Of a stretch of 64,000 bases of DNA, positions 24,842 to 32,893 are shown piece after piece. The first letter of the stretch is position 1. Every line of letters starts with the position of its first letter. This stretch comes from Aquipseudomonas guryensis. Lineage in GTDB: Bacteria; Pseudomonadota; Gammaproteobacteria; Pseudomonadales; Pseudomonadaceae. A program made the translations under genes and the position numbers. Location of the stretch: the NCBI RefSeq assembly GCF_014164785.1, contig NZ_JACJFN010000006.1, positions 62,001 through 126,000 on the forward strand. The letters are read 5' to 3'. The notes under the pieces are model-generated. The model was not told the origin of the DNA, ran no database searches, and saw only the letters and a program-made list of their open reading frames with translations.

Positions 24842-25288
24842 TCAGGGCTCGTCGACCTTGAAGTGCGCACGCGCGGTGGCAATGGGTTCGGTTTGATTGG
24901 TCTGCCAGGCCGTGATGGCGACGTTGGCGACGCGGCGTCCCTGGCGCCAGACCTGGCACTGGGCGTAGGTGTCACGATAATGGCCAGCGCGCAGGTAATC
25001 TATCGAGAAGTCGATGATTTTCGGCAAATGTGGGATGCCCATGAACATCAGCAGATGGAGCATCGCCGCATGTTCCATGAAACCGGCGATCACCCCGCCA
25101 TGCAGGGCCGGCAGAATCGGGTTGCCGATGTTGTCCTTGCTCGCCGGCAGGCGAAACACCATGTCGTCCCCCAGGCGCAGGCACTCGATGCCGATCAGCT
25201 TGGCATAGGGAATCAGGCTGATCAGGCTGTCGTAGTCATTCTGCTCGTGGGCCTGGCGCACCAGGGTATTGAGGTTCAATGCGGCCAT
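24842..25288 (-). CDS. Hotdog-fold thioesterase (PaaI family), second of pair
   Basis: A 148-residue acyl-CoA thioesterase of the PaaI/4HBT type. The signature LHGGVIAGFMEHAAML carries the catalytic-side acidic residue on the hotdog helix, and IDFSIDYLRAG is the conserved strand after it. Its ATG shares one base with the stop of the upstream thioesterase (TGATG), so the two are coupled and may form a heteromer or have complementary chain-length preferences. The unknown membrane protein at 23552 follows 45 nt downstream. Confidence 0.9.
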   Translation of the reverse strand: MAALNLNTLVRQAHEQNDYDSLISLIPYAKLIGIECLRLGDDMVFRLPASKDNIGNPILPALHGGVIAGFMEHAAMLHLLMFMGIPHLPKIIDFSIDYLRAGHYRDTYAQCQVWRQGRRVANVAITAWQTNQTEPIATARAHFKVDEP

Positions 25289-25749
25289 CAGGCACCTCCC
25301 TTGAGGACGCTATCGCCTTGCGCAGCCTTACCCATACGCATGAAAGCACCGACCACGTGGGCAATCGGCTCGTCGGGATTGTCCTGATAGGCATAACCAC
25401 GGGTGAAAATGATGTTCTCGGTGACCCGGTAGCATTCGGCGAAGCCGTAGACATCCTTATGCGGCTGAGCCGGGCGCATGTAGTCGATACGCAGGTCGAG
25501 GGTCGGGCAGATCTCAAACTCCGGTAGCACGCAGACCGTGGAAATACCGCAGGTGGTGTCCATCAGGGTGGTGATGGCCCCGCCATGGATCACGCCACTC
25601 TCCGGGTTGCCAATGATCTGCGTGCTATAGGGCAGACGCAGGGTCAGACCAGACGGCACTGCCTCATGAACGGCAATGCCCAATACCTGGCAATGGCGCA
25701 AGGCCGACAAAAAGCGCTCGGCGCGCTCTAGAACAGGGTTATCGCTCAT
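25288..25749 (-). CDS. Hotdog-fold thioesterase (PaaI family), first of pair
   Basis: A 153-residue PaaI-type thioesterase with IHGGAITTLMDTTCGISTV (hotdog helix with the catalytic-side Asp) and LDLRIDYMRPAQP (following strand). The paralogous gene at 24842 overlaps by one base. The two differ enough to be an old duplication. It is divergent from the lipoprotein gene at 25939 across a 189-nt gap. Confidence 0.9.
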   Translation of the reverse strand: MSDNPVLERAERFLSALRHCQVLGIAVHEAVPSGLTLRLPYSTQIIGNPESGVIHGGAITTLMDTTCGISTVCVLPEFEICPTLDLRIDYMRPAQPHKDVYGFAECYRVTENIIFTRGYAYQDNPDEPIAHVVGAFMRMGKAAQGDSVLKGGA

Positions 25750-25938
25750 GACTGCTTTCCCAGGCGACGTTGCAAAAGGCGCGCATCATACCCGCTCGCC
25801 GATACGGGCACACAGCCACTCCACAGTAATGAATCACCGACGTGACCATATCCAGCGGAACTTTGGCCAGTCTGCCGCCTCTTATCTCGAGTTACGAGGA
25901 TAGTCCTCGTCAGGAAAGCCACAGAAGGAGTGCTGCCC

Positions 25939-26229
25939 ATGTCCAAGCCCTTTACCTACGCCCTGCTTCTCGCCGCCACGCTCGGCCTGGCCGCCTGCGA
26001 AAAAACTCCGGAAGACAAAATGGAGTCCGCTAAGGAGTCCGCCTCCGAAGCCATGGAGTCGCTAGGTGATGCCGCCAAGGACACCGGTGAGGCCATCGAG
26101 CAGAAAACCGATCAGGTGCTGGGCACCGAGCCCACCACTGGCGAGGAAATCCAAGATGCGGCTGATGATGCCGCCGACGCCATTCAGGATGCCGGCGACG
26201 AAGCCAAAGACGCCATCGACGGCCAGTAA
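25939..26229 (+). CDS. Small acidic alanine-rich lipoprotein
   Basis: A 96-residue lipoprotein. The signal peptide ends in the lipobox LAAC (Cys17 in GLAACEKTP), with Glu after the cysteine, compatible with outer-membrane sorting. The mature part is a highly acidic, Ala/Asp/Glu-rich sequence with repeated ESAxEAME and DAADDAADAIQDAGDEAKDA segments that would form an amphipathic helix or coiled coil. GAAGGAG at 25924-25930 fits the ATG at 25939, not the upstream in-frame GTG. Monocistronic with its own terminator. Function unknown. Confidence 0.88.
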   Translation: MSKPFTYALLLAATLGLAACEKTPEDKMESAKESASEAMESLGDAAKDTGEAIEQKTDQVLGTEPTTGEEIQDAADDAADAIQDAGDEAKDAIDGQ

Positions 26230-26240
26230 GCCATAGCCAA

Positions 26241-26268
26241 GAAAAAGCCCGCTCACGCGGGCTTTTTC
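26241..26268. terminator. Bidirectional terminator between lipoprotein and MAPEG genes
   Basis: A perfect 12-bp stem gaaaaagcccgc / gcgggctttttc, loop tcac, with A- and T-rich sides that serve both convergent genes. Confidence 0.94.
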
Positions 26269-26271
26269 GTT

Positions 26272-26661
26272 TCAGCCCAACGCAGGACTGATCATCAGCA
26301 GCAGGCTGCACAACAGCCCCACCACCCACACCAGACTGCGCTGCCAGTGCAGGTCGGCCCAATACAGCAGCAGATAGAGCACCCGAGCGATGACGAAAGT
26401 GACCGCCAGGATATTCACCAGTTGCCCGTGGGTCTGGGTGACATGCGCCATCAGCACCCCGACGGCGAACAGCGGGAAAGCCTCGAAACTGTTCTGATGC
26501 GCCGCCAGCGCGCGCGCACCAAAGCCGGTAAGTCGAGCCTGCTGGGCCCGCGGGTGACGGTTGTCGTAACCGCCATCGGCATTCATCGCCTTGGCCACGG
26601 GGATCTTCGACAGGAAGATCAGCACAGCACTGATAAAAACACACCAGAAAGGCAGGGTCAT
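26272..26661 (-). CDS. MAPEG family membrane protein
   Basis: A 129-residue, four-helix inner-membrane protein of the MAPEG (membrane-associated proteins in eicosanoid and glutathione metabolism) family. The diagnostic AHQNSFEAFPLFAVGVLMAH, the ALAAHQN start of helix 2 and VARVLYLLLYWADLHWQRSL-like region are present. Bacterial members may be glutathione-dependent, but no substrate is known. The ATG at 26661 follows GGAGAAG; the frame upstream to 26742 is not family-like. Confidence 0.9.
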   Translation of the reverse strand: MTLPFWCVFISAVLIFLSKIPVAKAMNADGGYDNRHPRAQQARLTGFGARALAAHQNSFEAFPLFAVGVLMAHVTQTHGQLVNILAVTFVIARVLYLLLYWADLHWQRSLVWVVGLLCSLLLMISPALG

Positions 26662-26912
26662 TCGACTTCTCCTTGGCTGACGCCAGCAACGGGGTCTAGG
26701 TGCAGGGCATCTGGTTGTAGTACGCGGAATAGAACTCGCCACGACACAGTACGCACATCACGCTGGTGCTGACCAGCATGGAAAGCAGGTATCGAAGAGT
26801 CGCACAGGGATAGCCATGCCCCGCCCCTTTGCAGACAAGGATCTCAAGCGAGTAATGACTGCGGAAACGATCGTGGAATTGGCCGATACGGTGCTTTCGG
26901 CCAGCCAATAAA

Positions 26913-26944
26913 AAAGCCCCGTAGACGTTGATCTACGGGGCTTT
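26913..26944 (-). terminator. Intrinsic terminator of the tRNA-Gly/tRNA-Cys transcript
   Basis: A 13-bp stem (aaagccccgtaga / tctacggggcttt) with a cgttga loop, 6 nt past the CCA end of tRNA-Cys and followed on the minus strand by a T-run. Confidence 0.93.
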
Positions 26945-26949
26945 GATAC

Positions 26950-27023
26950 TGGAGGCCGATACCGGAATCGAACCGATGTACGCGGATTTGCAATCCGCTG
27001 CATAACCACTCTGCTAATCGGCC
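26950..27023 (-). tRNA. tRNA-Cys (GCA)
   Basis: A 74-nt cloverleaf with encoded CCA. Acceptor GGCCGAT pairs with ATCGGCC, the anticodon loop is TTGCAAA with anticodon GCA (26999-27001), and the T-loop is GTTCGATTC. The discriminator is T, as in other bacterial tRNA-Cys. Confidence 0.96.
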
Positions 27024-27066
27024 TCAAACGAAGACGCCGCAAAAAGCGGCGTCAACGTCAACAAAC

Positions 27067-27142
<76 letters not shown>

Positions 27143-27207
27143 GTCTTGGTGACGGGCGCCATTCTATACTTTCAGAACGAGCCGTCAACCCCTTGATTCA
27201 AAAAAGT

Positions 27208-27768
27208 TTATTTCTTTTCCGAGCTGCTGCTGAGATGCGGCCAGGCCGCCAGCAGGTACTGCACCATCGACCACAGGGTCAAACCGGCGGCAATGATCAG
27301 CAGCGCGTAACCGAGGCCGACCCAGAAGGTCAGCAGCGGCGGATTGGCCAGCAGAATCACCAACGCCACCATCTGCGCGGCGGTTTTCCACTTACCCAGC
27401 TGGGATACGGCGACATGCGCCCGCGCGCCCAGCTCGGCCATCCACTCGCGCAGCGCCGACACGACGATCTCGCGCCCGATGATGATGGCCGCCGGCAGCG
27501 TCAGCCACAGGTTGGCATGCTCTTCCACCAGCAATACCAGCGCCACGGCCACCATCAGCTTATCTGCTACCGGATCGAGGAATGCGCCCAGCGGCGTGCT
27601 CTGCTCCCAGCGCCGCGCCAGGTAGCCATCAAACCAGTCGGTGATGGCCGCCAGGGAAAAAATCGCACTGGTTGCCAGATAGCTCCAGGAAAAGGGTAGA
27701 TAGAAGAACAGGATGATGACGGGAATCAGGGCAACGCGCAGAACGGTGAGCAAATTCGGAATGTTCAT
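27208..27768 (-). CDS. pgsA: CDP-diacylglycerol--glycerol-3-phosphate 3-phosphatidyltransferase
   Basis: Inner-membrane enzyme that makes phosphatidylglycerophosphate from CDP-diacylglycerol and glycerol 3-phosphate, the committed step to phosphatidylglycerol. The full CDP-alcohol phosphotransferase motif (DWFDGYLARRW, then GAFLDPVADK) is present near residues 44-70. Length (186) and about four to six hydrophobic helices are normal. The order uvrC-pgsA-tRNA-Gly-tRNA-Cys is conserved in Pseudomonas, and the tRNAs may be read from the same transcript. Confidence 0.96.
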   Translation of the reverse strand: MNIPNLLTVLRVALIPVIILFFYLPFSWSYLATSAIFSLAAITDWFDGYLARRWEQSTPLGAFLDPVADKLMVAVALVLLVEEHANLWLTLPAAIIIGREIVVSALREWMAELGARAHVAVSQLGKWKTAAQMVALVILLANPPLLTFWVGLGYALLIIAAGLTLWSMVQYLLAAWPHLSSSSEKK

Positions 27769-27801
27769 CAGGACTACTGGCCAGCAAAGTGAGCGGGCAT
27801 T

Positions 27802-29625
27802 CTACTCGCTGTGCAAGGCCGCATAAATCGACTCGGCGAGCTTTTTGCTAATCCCTGGCGCCTTGGCGATTTCATCGATGCTGGCGCGGGTCAGTTCCTG
27901 CAAGCCGCCGAAATGCTTGAGCAACTCGCGCCGGCGCTTGGGCCCGACACCCGCCACATCTTCCAGGCTGGAAGTACGCCGCGCCTTGCCCCGCCGCGCG
28001 CGGTGCCCGGTGATGGCGAAGCGGTGTGCTTCGTCGCGAATCTGCTGGATCAGGTGCAGTGCCGGCGAATCGGCGGGCAAGGTGAACTCGTGTTCGGCAT
28101 CGTTCAGGTACAGGGTTTCCAGGCCCGGCTTGCGCGTCACGCCCTTGGCCACACCGAGCAGGATCAGCTCGGGCACTGCCAGCTCCTGCAGCACATCGCG
28201 GGCCATGGCCATCTGCCCCTTGCCGCCGTCTACCAGCAGGATATCCGGCAGCTTGCCCTCGCCGTCTTTCAGGCGGCTGAAGCGCCGGGTGAGTGCCTGG
28301 TGCATCGCGGCATAGTCGTCACCGGCCGTCACACCTTCGATATTGAAGCGTCGATAGTCGGACTTGAGCGGTCCTTCCGGACCGAACACCACACACGAGG
28401 CCACGGTCGCCTCGCCACTGGAGTGACTGATGTCGTAGCACTCCAGGCGCTGCAGCGGTTCATCCAGCTCCAGCGCCTCGGCAAGCGCCTCGAAACGCGC
28501 CGCCACATGTTGCCGATTGGCCAGGCGTGCGCCCAGGGCTTGCTCGGCATTGGTGACCGCCAGTTGCTGCCAGCGCGCCCGCGTACCGCGCACCCGATGG
28601 CTGATCGCCAGCTCCCGTCCACGCAGCTCGGCCAGCGCCGCAGCCAGAGTGGGCAAGTCTTCATGCACGACATTGACGATCAACTCGCTGGGCAGGTCGC
28701 GCTCGTGACTGCTCAGGTAGTACTGCGCAAGGAACGCCGCCAGCACGGCGCCACCCTCCTCCTCGATCCCCACCTGCGGAAAGAAGTTCTTGCTGCCCAG
28801 CACCCGCCCACCGCGTACGCTGATCAAATGCACACAGGCGCCACCCGGATTGACCATGGCCGCCACCACGTCGACGTCACCGGTACCGCCTTCCATACTC
28901 TGCTGATCCTGCACGCGGCGCAGCAGACCGATCTGGTCGCGCAGTTCAGCAGCACGCTCGAACTCCAGGCTCATCGCCGCCTTTTCCATAGCCGCGGACA
29001 GCTCGTCGGTCAGCGCACTGCTGCGCCCCTCGAGAAACATCACCGAGTGGCGAACGTCCTCGGCATATTCCTCCGGCTCGACCAGGCCGACACAAGGCCC
29101 CTTGCAGCGCTTGATCTGGTATTGCAGGCAAGGCCGCGTGCGGTTCTTGAAGTAGCTGTCCTCGCACTGGCGAACCAGAAAGGTCTTCTGCAGCAGGTTG
29201 AGGCTTTCGCGGATCGCACCAGCACTTGGGTACGGGCCGAAATAGCGGCCCTTCTCCTTCTTCGCCCCGCGATGAATGCCCAGCCGCGGGAACTCGCCAT
29301 CGGAGAGCAACACGTAGGGGTAGGATTTGTCGTCACGCAGCAGGATGTTGTACGGCGGGCGCCACTGTTTGATCAGTGTCTGCTCCAGCAGCAGCGCTTC
29401 GGTCTCGTTGGCCGTGATAGTGGTTTCGACTTGCGCGATGCGTGCCACCAAGGCGGCAGTCTTCGGCGCCAGGCCGGTCTTGCGAAAGTAGCTGGCCAGG
29501 CGCTTCTTCAGGTTGGAGGCTTTGCCCACGTAAAGCAGCTTGGCCTCGCCATCGAACATCCGGTACACGCCGGGGCGGCCGCTACAGGTGGCAAGGAAGG
29601 CACTCGAGTCGAACGGCGCGGACAT
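27802..29625 (-). CDS. uvrC: Excinuclease ABC subunit C
   Basis: Nucleotide-excision-repair nuclease that makes both incisions around UvrB-bound lesions. A 607-residue protein with an N-terminal GIY-YIG domain (GVYRMFDGEAKLLYVGKA), the UvrB-interacting UVR segment (MSLEFERAAELRDQIGLL), an RNase H-like C-nuclease half (YDISHSSGEATVASCVVF) and a C-terminal helix-hairpin-helix pair. The ATG at 29625 is 1 nt after the gacA stop; an upstream frame to 29685 overlaps gacA and is rejected. gacA-uvrC is a known gamma-proteobacterial operon. Confidence 0.96.
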   Translation of the reverse strand: MSAPFDSSAFLATCSGRPGVYRMFDGEAKLLYVGKASNLKKRLASYFRKTGLAPKTAALVARIAQVETTITANETEALLLEQTLIKQWRPPYNILLRDDKSYPYVLLSDGEFPRLGIHRGAKKEKGRYFGPYPSAGAIRESLNLLQKTFLVRQCEDSYFKNRTRPCLQYQIKRCKGPCVGLVEPEEYAEDVRHSVMFLEGRSSALTDELSAAMEKAAMSLEFERAAELRDQIGLLRRVQDQQSMEGGTGDVDVVAAMVNPGGACVHLISVRGGRVLGSKNFFPQVGIEEEGGAVLAAFLAQYYLSSHERDLPSELIVNVVHEDLPTLAAALAELRGRELAISHRVRGTRARWQQLAVTNAEQALGARLANRQHVAARFEALAEALELDEPLQRLECYDISHSSGEATVASCVVFGPEGPLKSDYRRFNIEGVTAGDDYAAMHQALTRRFSRLKDGEGKLPDILLVDGGKGQMAMARDVLQELAVPELILLGVAKGVTRKPGLETLYLNDAEHEFTLPADSPALHLIQQIRDEAHRFAITGHRARRGKARRTSSLEDVAGVGPKRRRELLKHFGGLQELTRASIDEIAKAPGISKKLAESIYAALHSE

Positions 29626-29626
29626 C

Positions 29627-30271
29627 TCAGCTGATGGCATCGACCATGCCATGACGCACGGCCAGCAAAGCCAGTTCCACGTCACTGGTGATGGAGAGTT
29701 TCTCGTAGATGCGATAGCGGTAGGTGTTCACCGTCTTCGGCGACAGGCACAGCTTGTCGGAGATGGTTTGCACCTTGTGGCAGTTGGCGATCATCAGGGC
29801 GATCTGGATTTCCCGCTCGGACAAAGAGTCGAACGGCGAACCGCTGTTGTTCGGCTGGAACGACTTCAGCGCCAGCTGCTGGGCAATCTGCGAGCTGATG
29901 TAGCGCTGGCCGGCAAACGCCATGCGGATGGCCTGGACCATCTCCTCCAGTGCCGCGCCCTTGGTCAGGTAACCAGCGGCACCGGCCTGCAGCAAACGGG
30001 TCGGAAACAAGTCGTCCTCGCAGGCTGTGACGGCGATGACTTTCAGGTCGGGATAACTGCGCAGCAGTTTACGGGTGGCCTCGAGACCGCCGATGCCTGG
30101 CATCTTGACGTCCATCAGGACGACATCCGGCTTGAGTTCGCGAGCTTTCTTCAGCGACTCCTCACCGGAGTCCGCCTGCCCGATTACTTGCAGGCCATCG
30201 ATATCGGCTAGCATGCGGGTTATGCCTGTGCGAACCAGATCATGGTCATCGACCACAAGTACCTTAATCAA
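29627..30271 (-). CDS. gacA: Response regulator GacA (UvrY)
   Basis: A 214-residue LuxR/FixJ-type regulator, partner of GacS, that activates rsmY/rsmZ small RNAs. The receiver has DDH (8-10), phosphoacceptor Asp54 (VVLMDVKMPG) and Lys in YLTKGAAL. The C-terminal HTH has LSEREIQIALMIANC and LSPKTVNTYRYRIYEKL. The correct start is a TTG at 30271 (reads MIKVLVVDDHD), with GAGG 10 nt upstream; TTG starts for gacA have been reported in Pseudomonas. A longer frame to 30307 would add a non-family extension. uvrC follows after 1 nt. Confidence 0.96.
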   Translation of the reverse strand: MIKVLVVDDHDLVRTGITRMLADIDGLQVIGQADSGEESLKKARELKPDVVLMDVKMPGIGGLEATRKLLRSYPDLKVIAVTACEDDLFPTRLLQAGAAGYLTKGAALEEMVQAIRMAFAGQRYISSQIAQQLALKSFQPNNSGSPFDSLSEREIQIALMIANCHKVQTISDKLCLSPKTVNTYRYRIYEKLSITSDVELALLAVRHGMVDAIS

Positions 30272-30846
30272 GCGACACCTCGCTGAAAGCCACTGCCGTA
30301 GGCGCAATACGTGGAGCTTGGCGCAATAACGTCAGAAAGCAAACGCCAGAAAACCGTATTCGGCAAGAAGCCACGGCACAACCGATTCATACCGAGCCCG
30401 GGGTTGAGGGCGCGAGATTCTACTGGAGTCCTTTCTGGCTATTCCAGTGCGCCATTAAAAAGACCTGAACCAGCCGGCTCAAATACCCCCTGCCCAACAT
30501 TAAAGACCTACAGGGTGGTCAATAATACCTTCCAGATCGGCATGCACCAGCGCGCTGATCGAGCTGATTTCAGCAGCTCGATGCACTCGATGACAACATG
30601 CTCGACACAACTTAAGAGCAAATACTTAACCACACGAACTGTATCCAGATCGGATAGGCATAACTAGAAACGCCCTCCAGCTTCGCACCGCACTTACCTC
30701 TGAACCCATTGGTTTTCAAAGACTTTCGCCGGTCGCCTAACTATGCAGGCTTGCGCCAAACAAGCCAAGACCCGTATTCATGCCCAGCAATGGCCAGACG
30801 TTCTCAGCTAGCGCTGATCACAACTGGCCGATCATCGCGAATCGAT
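30272..30846. promoter_or_regulatory. 575-nt intergenic region upstream of gacA
   Basis: No gene that I can support. It must contain the gacA promoter and the 3' end of the kinase operon transcript. It is AT-richer than its flanks around 30440-30500 and 30600-30670. Two dyads are visible: atcgagctg/cagctcgat at 30558-30582, and ggccag/ctggcc (30792-30797 and 30824-30829) enclosing a smaller cagc/gctg stem. Neither has a U-tract, so there is no clear terminator for the operon. Short open frames here show no coding signs. Confidence 0.5.
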
Positions 30847-32514
30847 TCAGTTTTCCGTAGCCAGTCGCACAAGGTTGCGGCCGCTGGTTTTGGCCTGATA
30901 CAGCGCCCGGTCGGCCTGCTCCATTAGCTCGGCGGCGCTGAGTCCCTGACCGCAGGCAACCCCGGCACTGAGGCTGACGCTGAACTCGCTCAGCTCGCCG
31001 GCGAAGCGGATGAGTGAGAACTGTTGACGGATACCGTCGAGGATGTGCAAAGCCTGCTCGCCAGTACAATCGGGGAGCACCGCCATGAACTCCTCGCCGC
31101 CATAGCGGCCCAGGCTGTCGATGCGCCGCAAACGCTGGCGTAGCAGATTGGCCAGAGCGCGGATGACGTTGTCGCCTACAGCGTGGCCATGGCTGTCGTT
31201 AACCTGCTTGAAGTGGTCGATGTCGAGCATCACCACACTGACTGGCTTGCCGCTGCGTTGGGCGCGCTCCTGCTCGATGGCCACTTGCTCCTTGATGTCG
31301 GCGTGCTTGAGCAGCCCGGTCAAGCTGTCGCGCGACAGCGCATTGCTCAACAGACGGGCACGCTGGGCACGGGCGAACACGGTAGCAATCAGGCTATTGT
31401 CGGAGATCGGCTTGGTGACAAAGTCGTCGCCGGCCTTGATCAGGGCACGCATTTGCAGGGCGATATCGGTTTCCGCCGACAGGTAGATGATCGGAACGCG
31501 CAGCCAGTCGTCATTGAAGCGCACCATTTGCGCCAGTTCAGGGCCGGAGCAGTCGGGCATATTGACGTCCAGCAGCAACACTTCCGGGTTGAACCTGGCC
31601 ATAGCCTCAAACAGCTGCTGCGGGTCATTGACCACTTCCACCAGCATGTCGGCGCCACGCAGCACTAGGCTGTAGCGGTTGGACAGGTCGCGGTCATCGT
31701 CAACGATCAATACCCGATAGGGCTCGCCGCTCTGCTGAGCAAAACAGCGCTCCAGGCGACTTTCCAGCTTGGCTACGTCCACCGGCTTGCTGAAGAAGCC
31801 CATGGCACCAATCCGGGCTGCCTGCAACTGGGTGTGAAAGTCGTACTGGGTGGTGATCACCAGCAGCGGCAGCGGCTCTTCCAGGCGTTTTTGTAGCGCT
31901 GCCGCGTACTCCAGACCGCTTTGCTGCGTGCTGCCCAAGTTGACGTCGACGATCAGCGCGTCGGGCAGACCTTCGACCAGGGCCGCATCCAACTCGGCGG
32001 CGGTGAGAAAATGACGCGCTTCATAGCCGAAGGTGTTGAGGGTCAGGCGGATGGTTTCACCAACCTTGGCCTGGTCTTCGAGAATGTAGATACGGTAGAC
32101 GCTTTCAGCACGCGCCCCCTTGCTCAGGGTATTGCTGGCCGAAGCCTGCTGCCTCGGCGTGGCCGCCTGCTGATGGCTGCTGGCCAGTTGCTGCAGGGCC
32201 TCGACGAAGGCCTGCAAGCCCTGCTGCTGCAGCTGCAAACTGTTGAGCCATTGTTGGGTCTGCAGTTCCAGTTCGCGGGCGCGCTGGCCCAGTTCGGTGA
32301 AACCGAAAGTGCCGGCGCTGCCGGCCAGTTTGTGCAGCTGCTCACGCAACTCGCCCAGGTATGCCAGCTGCTCGCCCGGCTCGGCGGCCTGCTGCAGCTG
32401 CTGGGCCTTGTCCGCCAGTTGTGGCAATTCCTCGCGCAAGCGCTGGGCGAACTGCTCGCCCAACTGCTGCAGATGAACCTGTAGATCCGCCAACTGTTGT
32501 TGCCGTTTATCCAT
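30847..32514 (-). CDS. HPT-REC-REC-GGDEF diguanylate cyclase response regulator
   Basis: A 555-residue cytosolic protein, last gene of the kinase operon. An N-terminal HPT helical domain carries His61 in QLHKLAGSAGTFGF. Receiver 1 is about residues 140-255 (ALIVDVNLG), receiver 2 about 270-385 (EVLLLDVNMPDCSG), and the GGDEF domain about 395-555 with active-site RYGGEEF near 470, so c-di-GMP synthesis is expected. Having its own HPT, it could take phosphate from the hybrid kinase's receivers and pass it to its own. The ATG at 32514 overlaps the previous gene by 8 nt; the longer frame to 32550 is rejected. Confidence 0.92.
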   Translation of the reverse strand: MDKRQQQLADLQVHLQQLGEQFAQRLREELPQLADKAQQLQQAAEPGEQLAYLGELREQLHKLAGSAGTFGFTELGQRARELELQTQQWLNSLQLQQQGLQAFVEALQQLASSHQQAATPRQQASASNTLSKGARAESVYRIYILEDQAKVGETIRLTLNTFGYEARHFLTAAELDAALVEGLPDALIVDVNLGSTQQSGLEYAAALQKRLEEPLPLLVITTQYDFHTQLQAARIGAMGFFSKPVDVAKLESRLERCFAQQSGEPYRVLIVDDDRDLSNRYSLVLRGADMLVEVVNDPQQLFEAMARFNPEVLLLDVNMPDCSGPELAQMVRFNDDWLRVPIIYLSAETDIALQMRALIKAGDDFVTKPISDNSLIATVFARAQRARLLSNALSRDSLTGLLKHADIKEQVAIEQERAQRSGKPVSVVMLDIDHFKQVNDSHGHAVGDNVIRALANLLRQRLRRIDSLGRYGGEEFMAVLPDCTGEQALHILDGIRQQFSLIRFAGELSEFSVSLSAGVACGQGLSAAELMEQADRALYQAKTSGRNLVRLATEN

Positions 32515-32893
32515 GGGCCTGACTCCAGATCGTGCGAATCTGTGTCGCAAGCTGCATGGGATCGAATGGTTTGATAATCACCTCGCGGGCCCCCAGACTA
32601 CGGTAATGCTCAATTTCATTGGGCTGCACCTTGGCCGTCATGAAGGCCACTGGAATCTGGCTGATATCCACCAGGTGACTGAGGCGCTCCAGGGTTTGTG
32701 GCCCATCCATGCCCGGCATCATTACATCCAGCAGGATAAAGTCGGGAGCAAAGCCCTGCACCCGATCCAGGGCATCCTGCCCGCTGCTGCAACTGAGAAC
32801 CTGAAAACCGCCCACCGCCTCCAGGGCGACCCGGGCCACAGCCTGGATCGAGGGATCATCCTCCACATGCAGGATGCGCTTGAGTTCAGGCAT
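32507..32893 (-). CDS. Single-domain response regulator (REC only)
   Basis: A 128-residue lone receiver: acidic pair EDD (11-13), phosphoacceptor Asp56 in FILLDVMMPGMDG, Thr in FMTAKV and Lys in IIKPFDP. With no output domain, it probably acts as a phosphate shuttle or sink, or as a CheY-like binding protein. It overlaps genes on both sides by 8 nt and lies between the hybrid kinase and the GGDEF regulator. Confidence 0.93.
   Translation of the reverse strand: MPELKRILHVEDDPSIQAVARVALEAVGGFQVLSCSSGQDALDRVQGFAPDFILLDVMMPGMDGPQTLERLSHLVDISQIPVAFMTAKVQPNEIEHYRSLGAREVIIKPFDPMQLATQIRTIWSQAHG

Noticed and set aside
23591..25387. 598-codon plus-strand open frame over the unknown membrane protein and thioesterase genes
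   Set aside because: The Gln/His-rich composition is typical of reverse frames, and the opposite strand has two clear hotdog thioesterases with overlapping ends.
26696..26779. 27-codon minus-strand frame with several Cys (MLVSTSVMCVLC)
   Set aside because: No ribosome site, no known family and too short to support; it could be a decayed gene end.
26816..26911. 31-codon plus-strand frame before the tRNA-Cys terminator
   Set aside because: No ribosome site and no homology that I can name; it ends within the terminator A-run.
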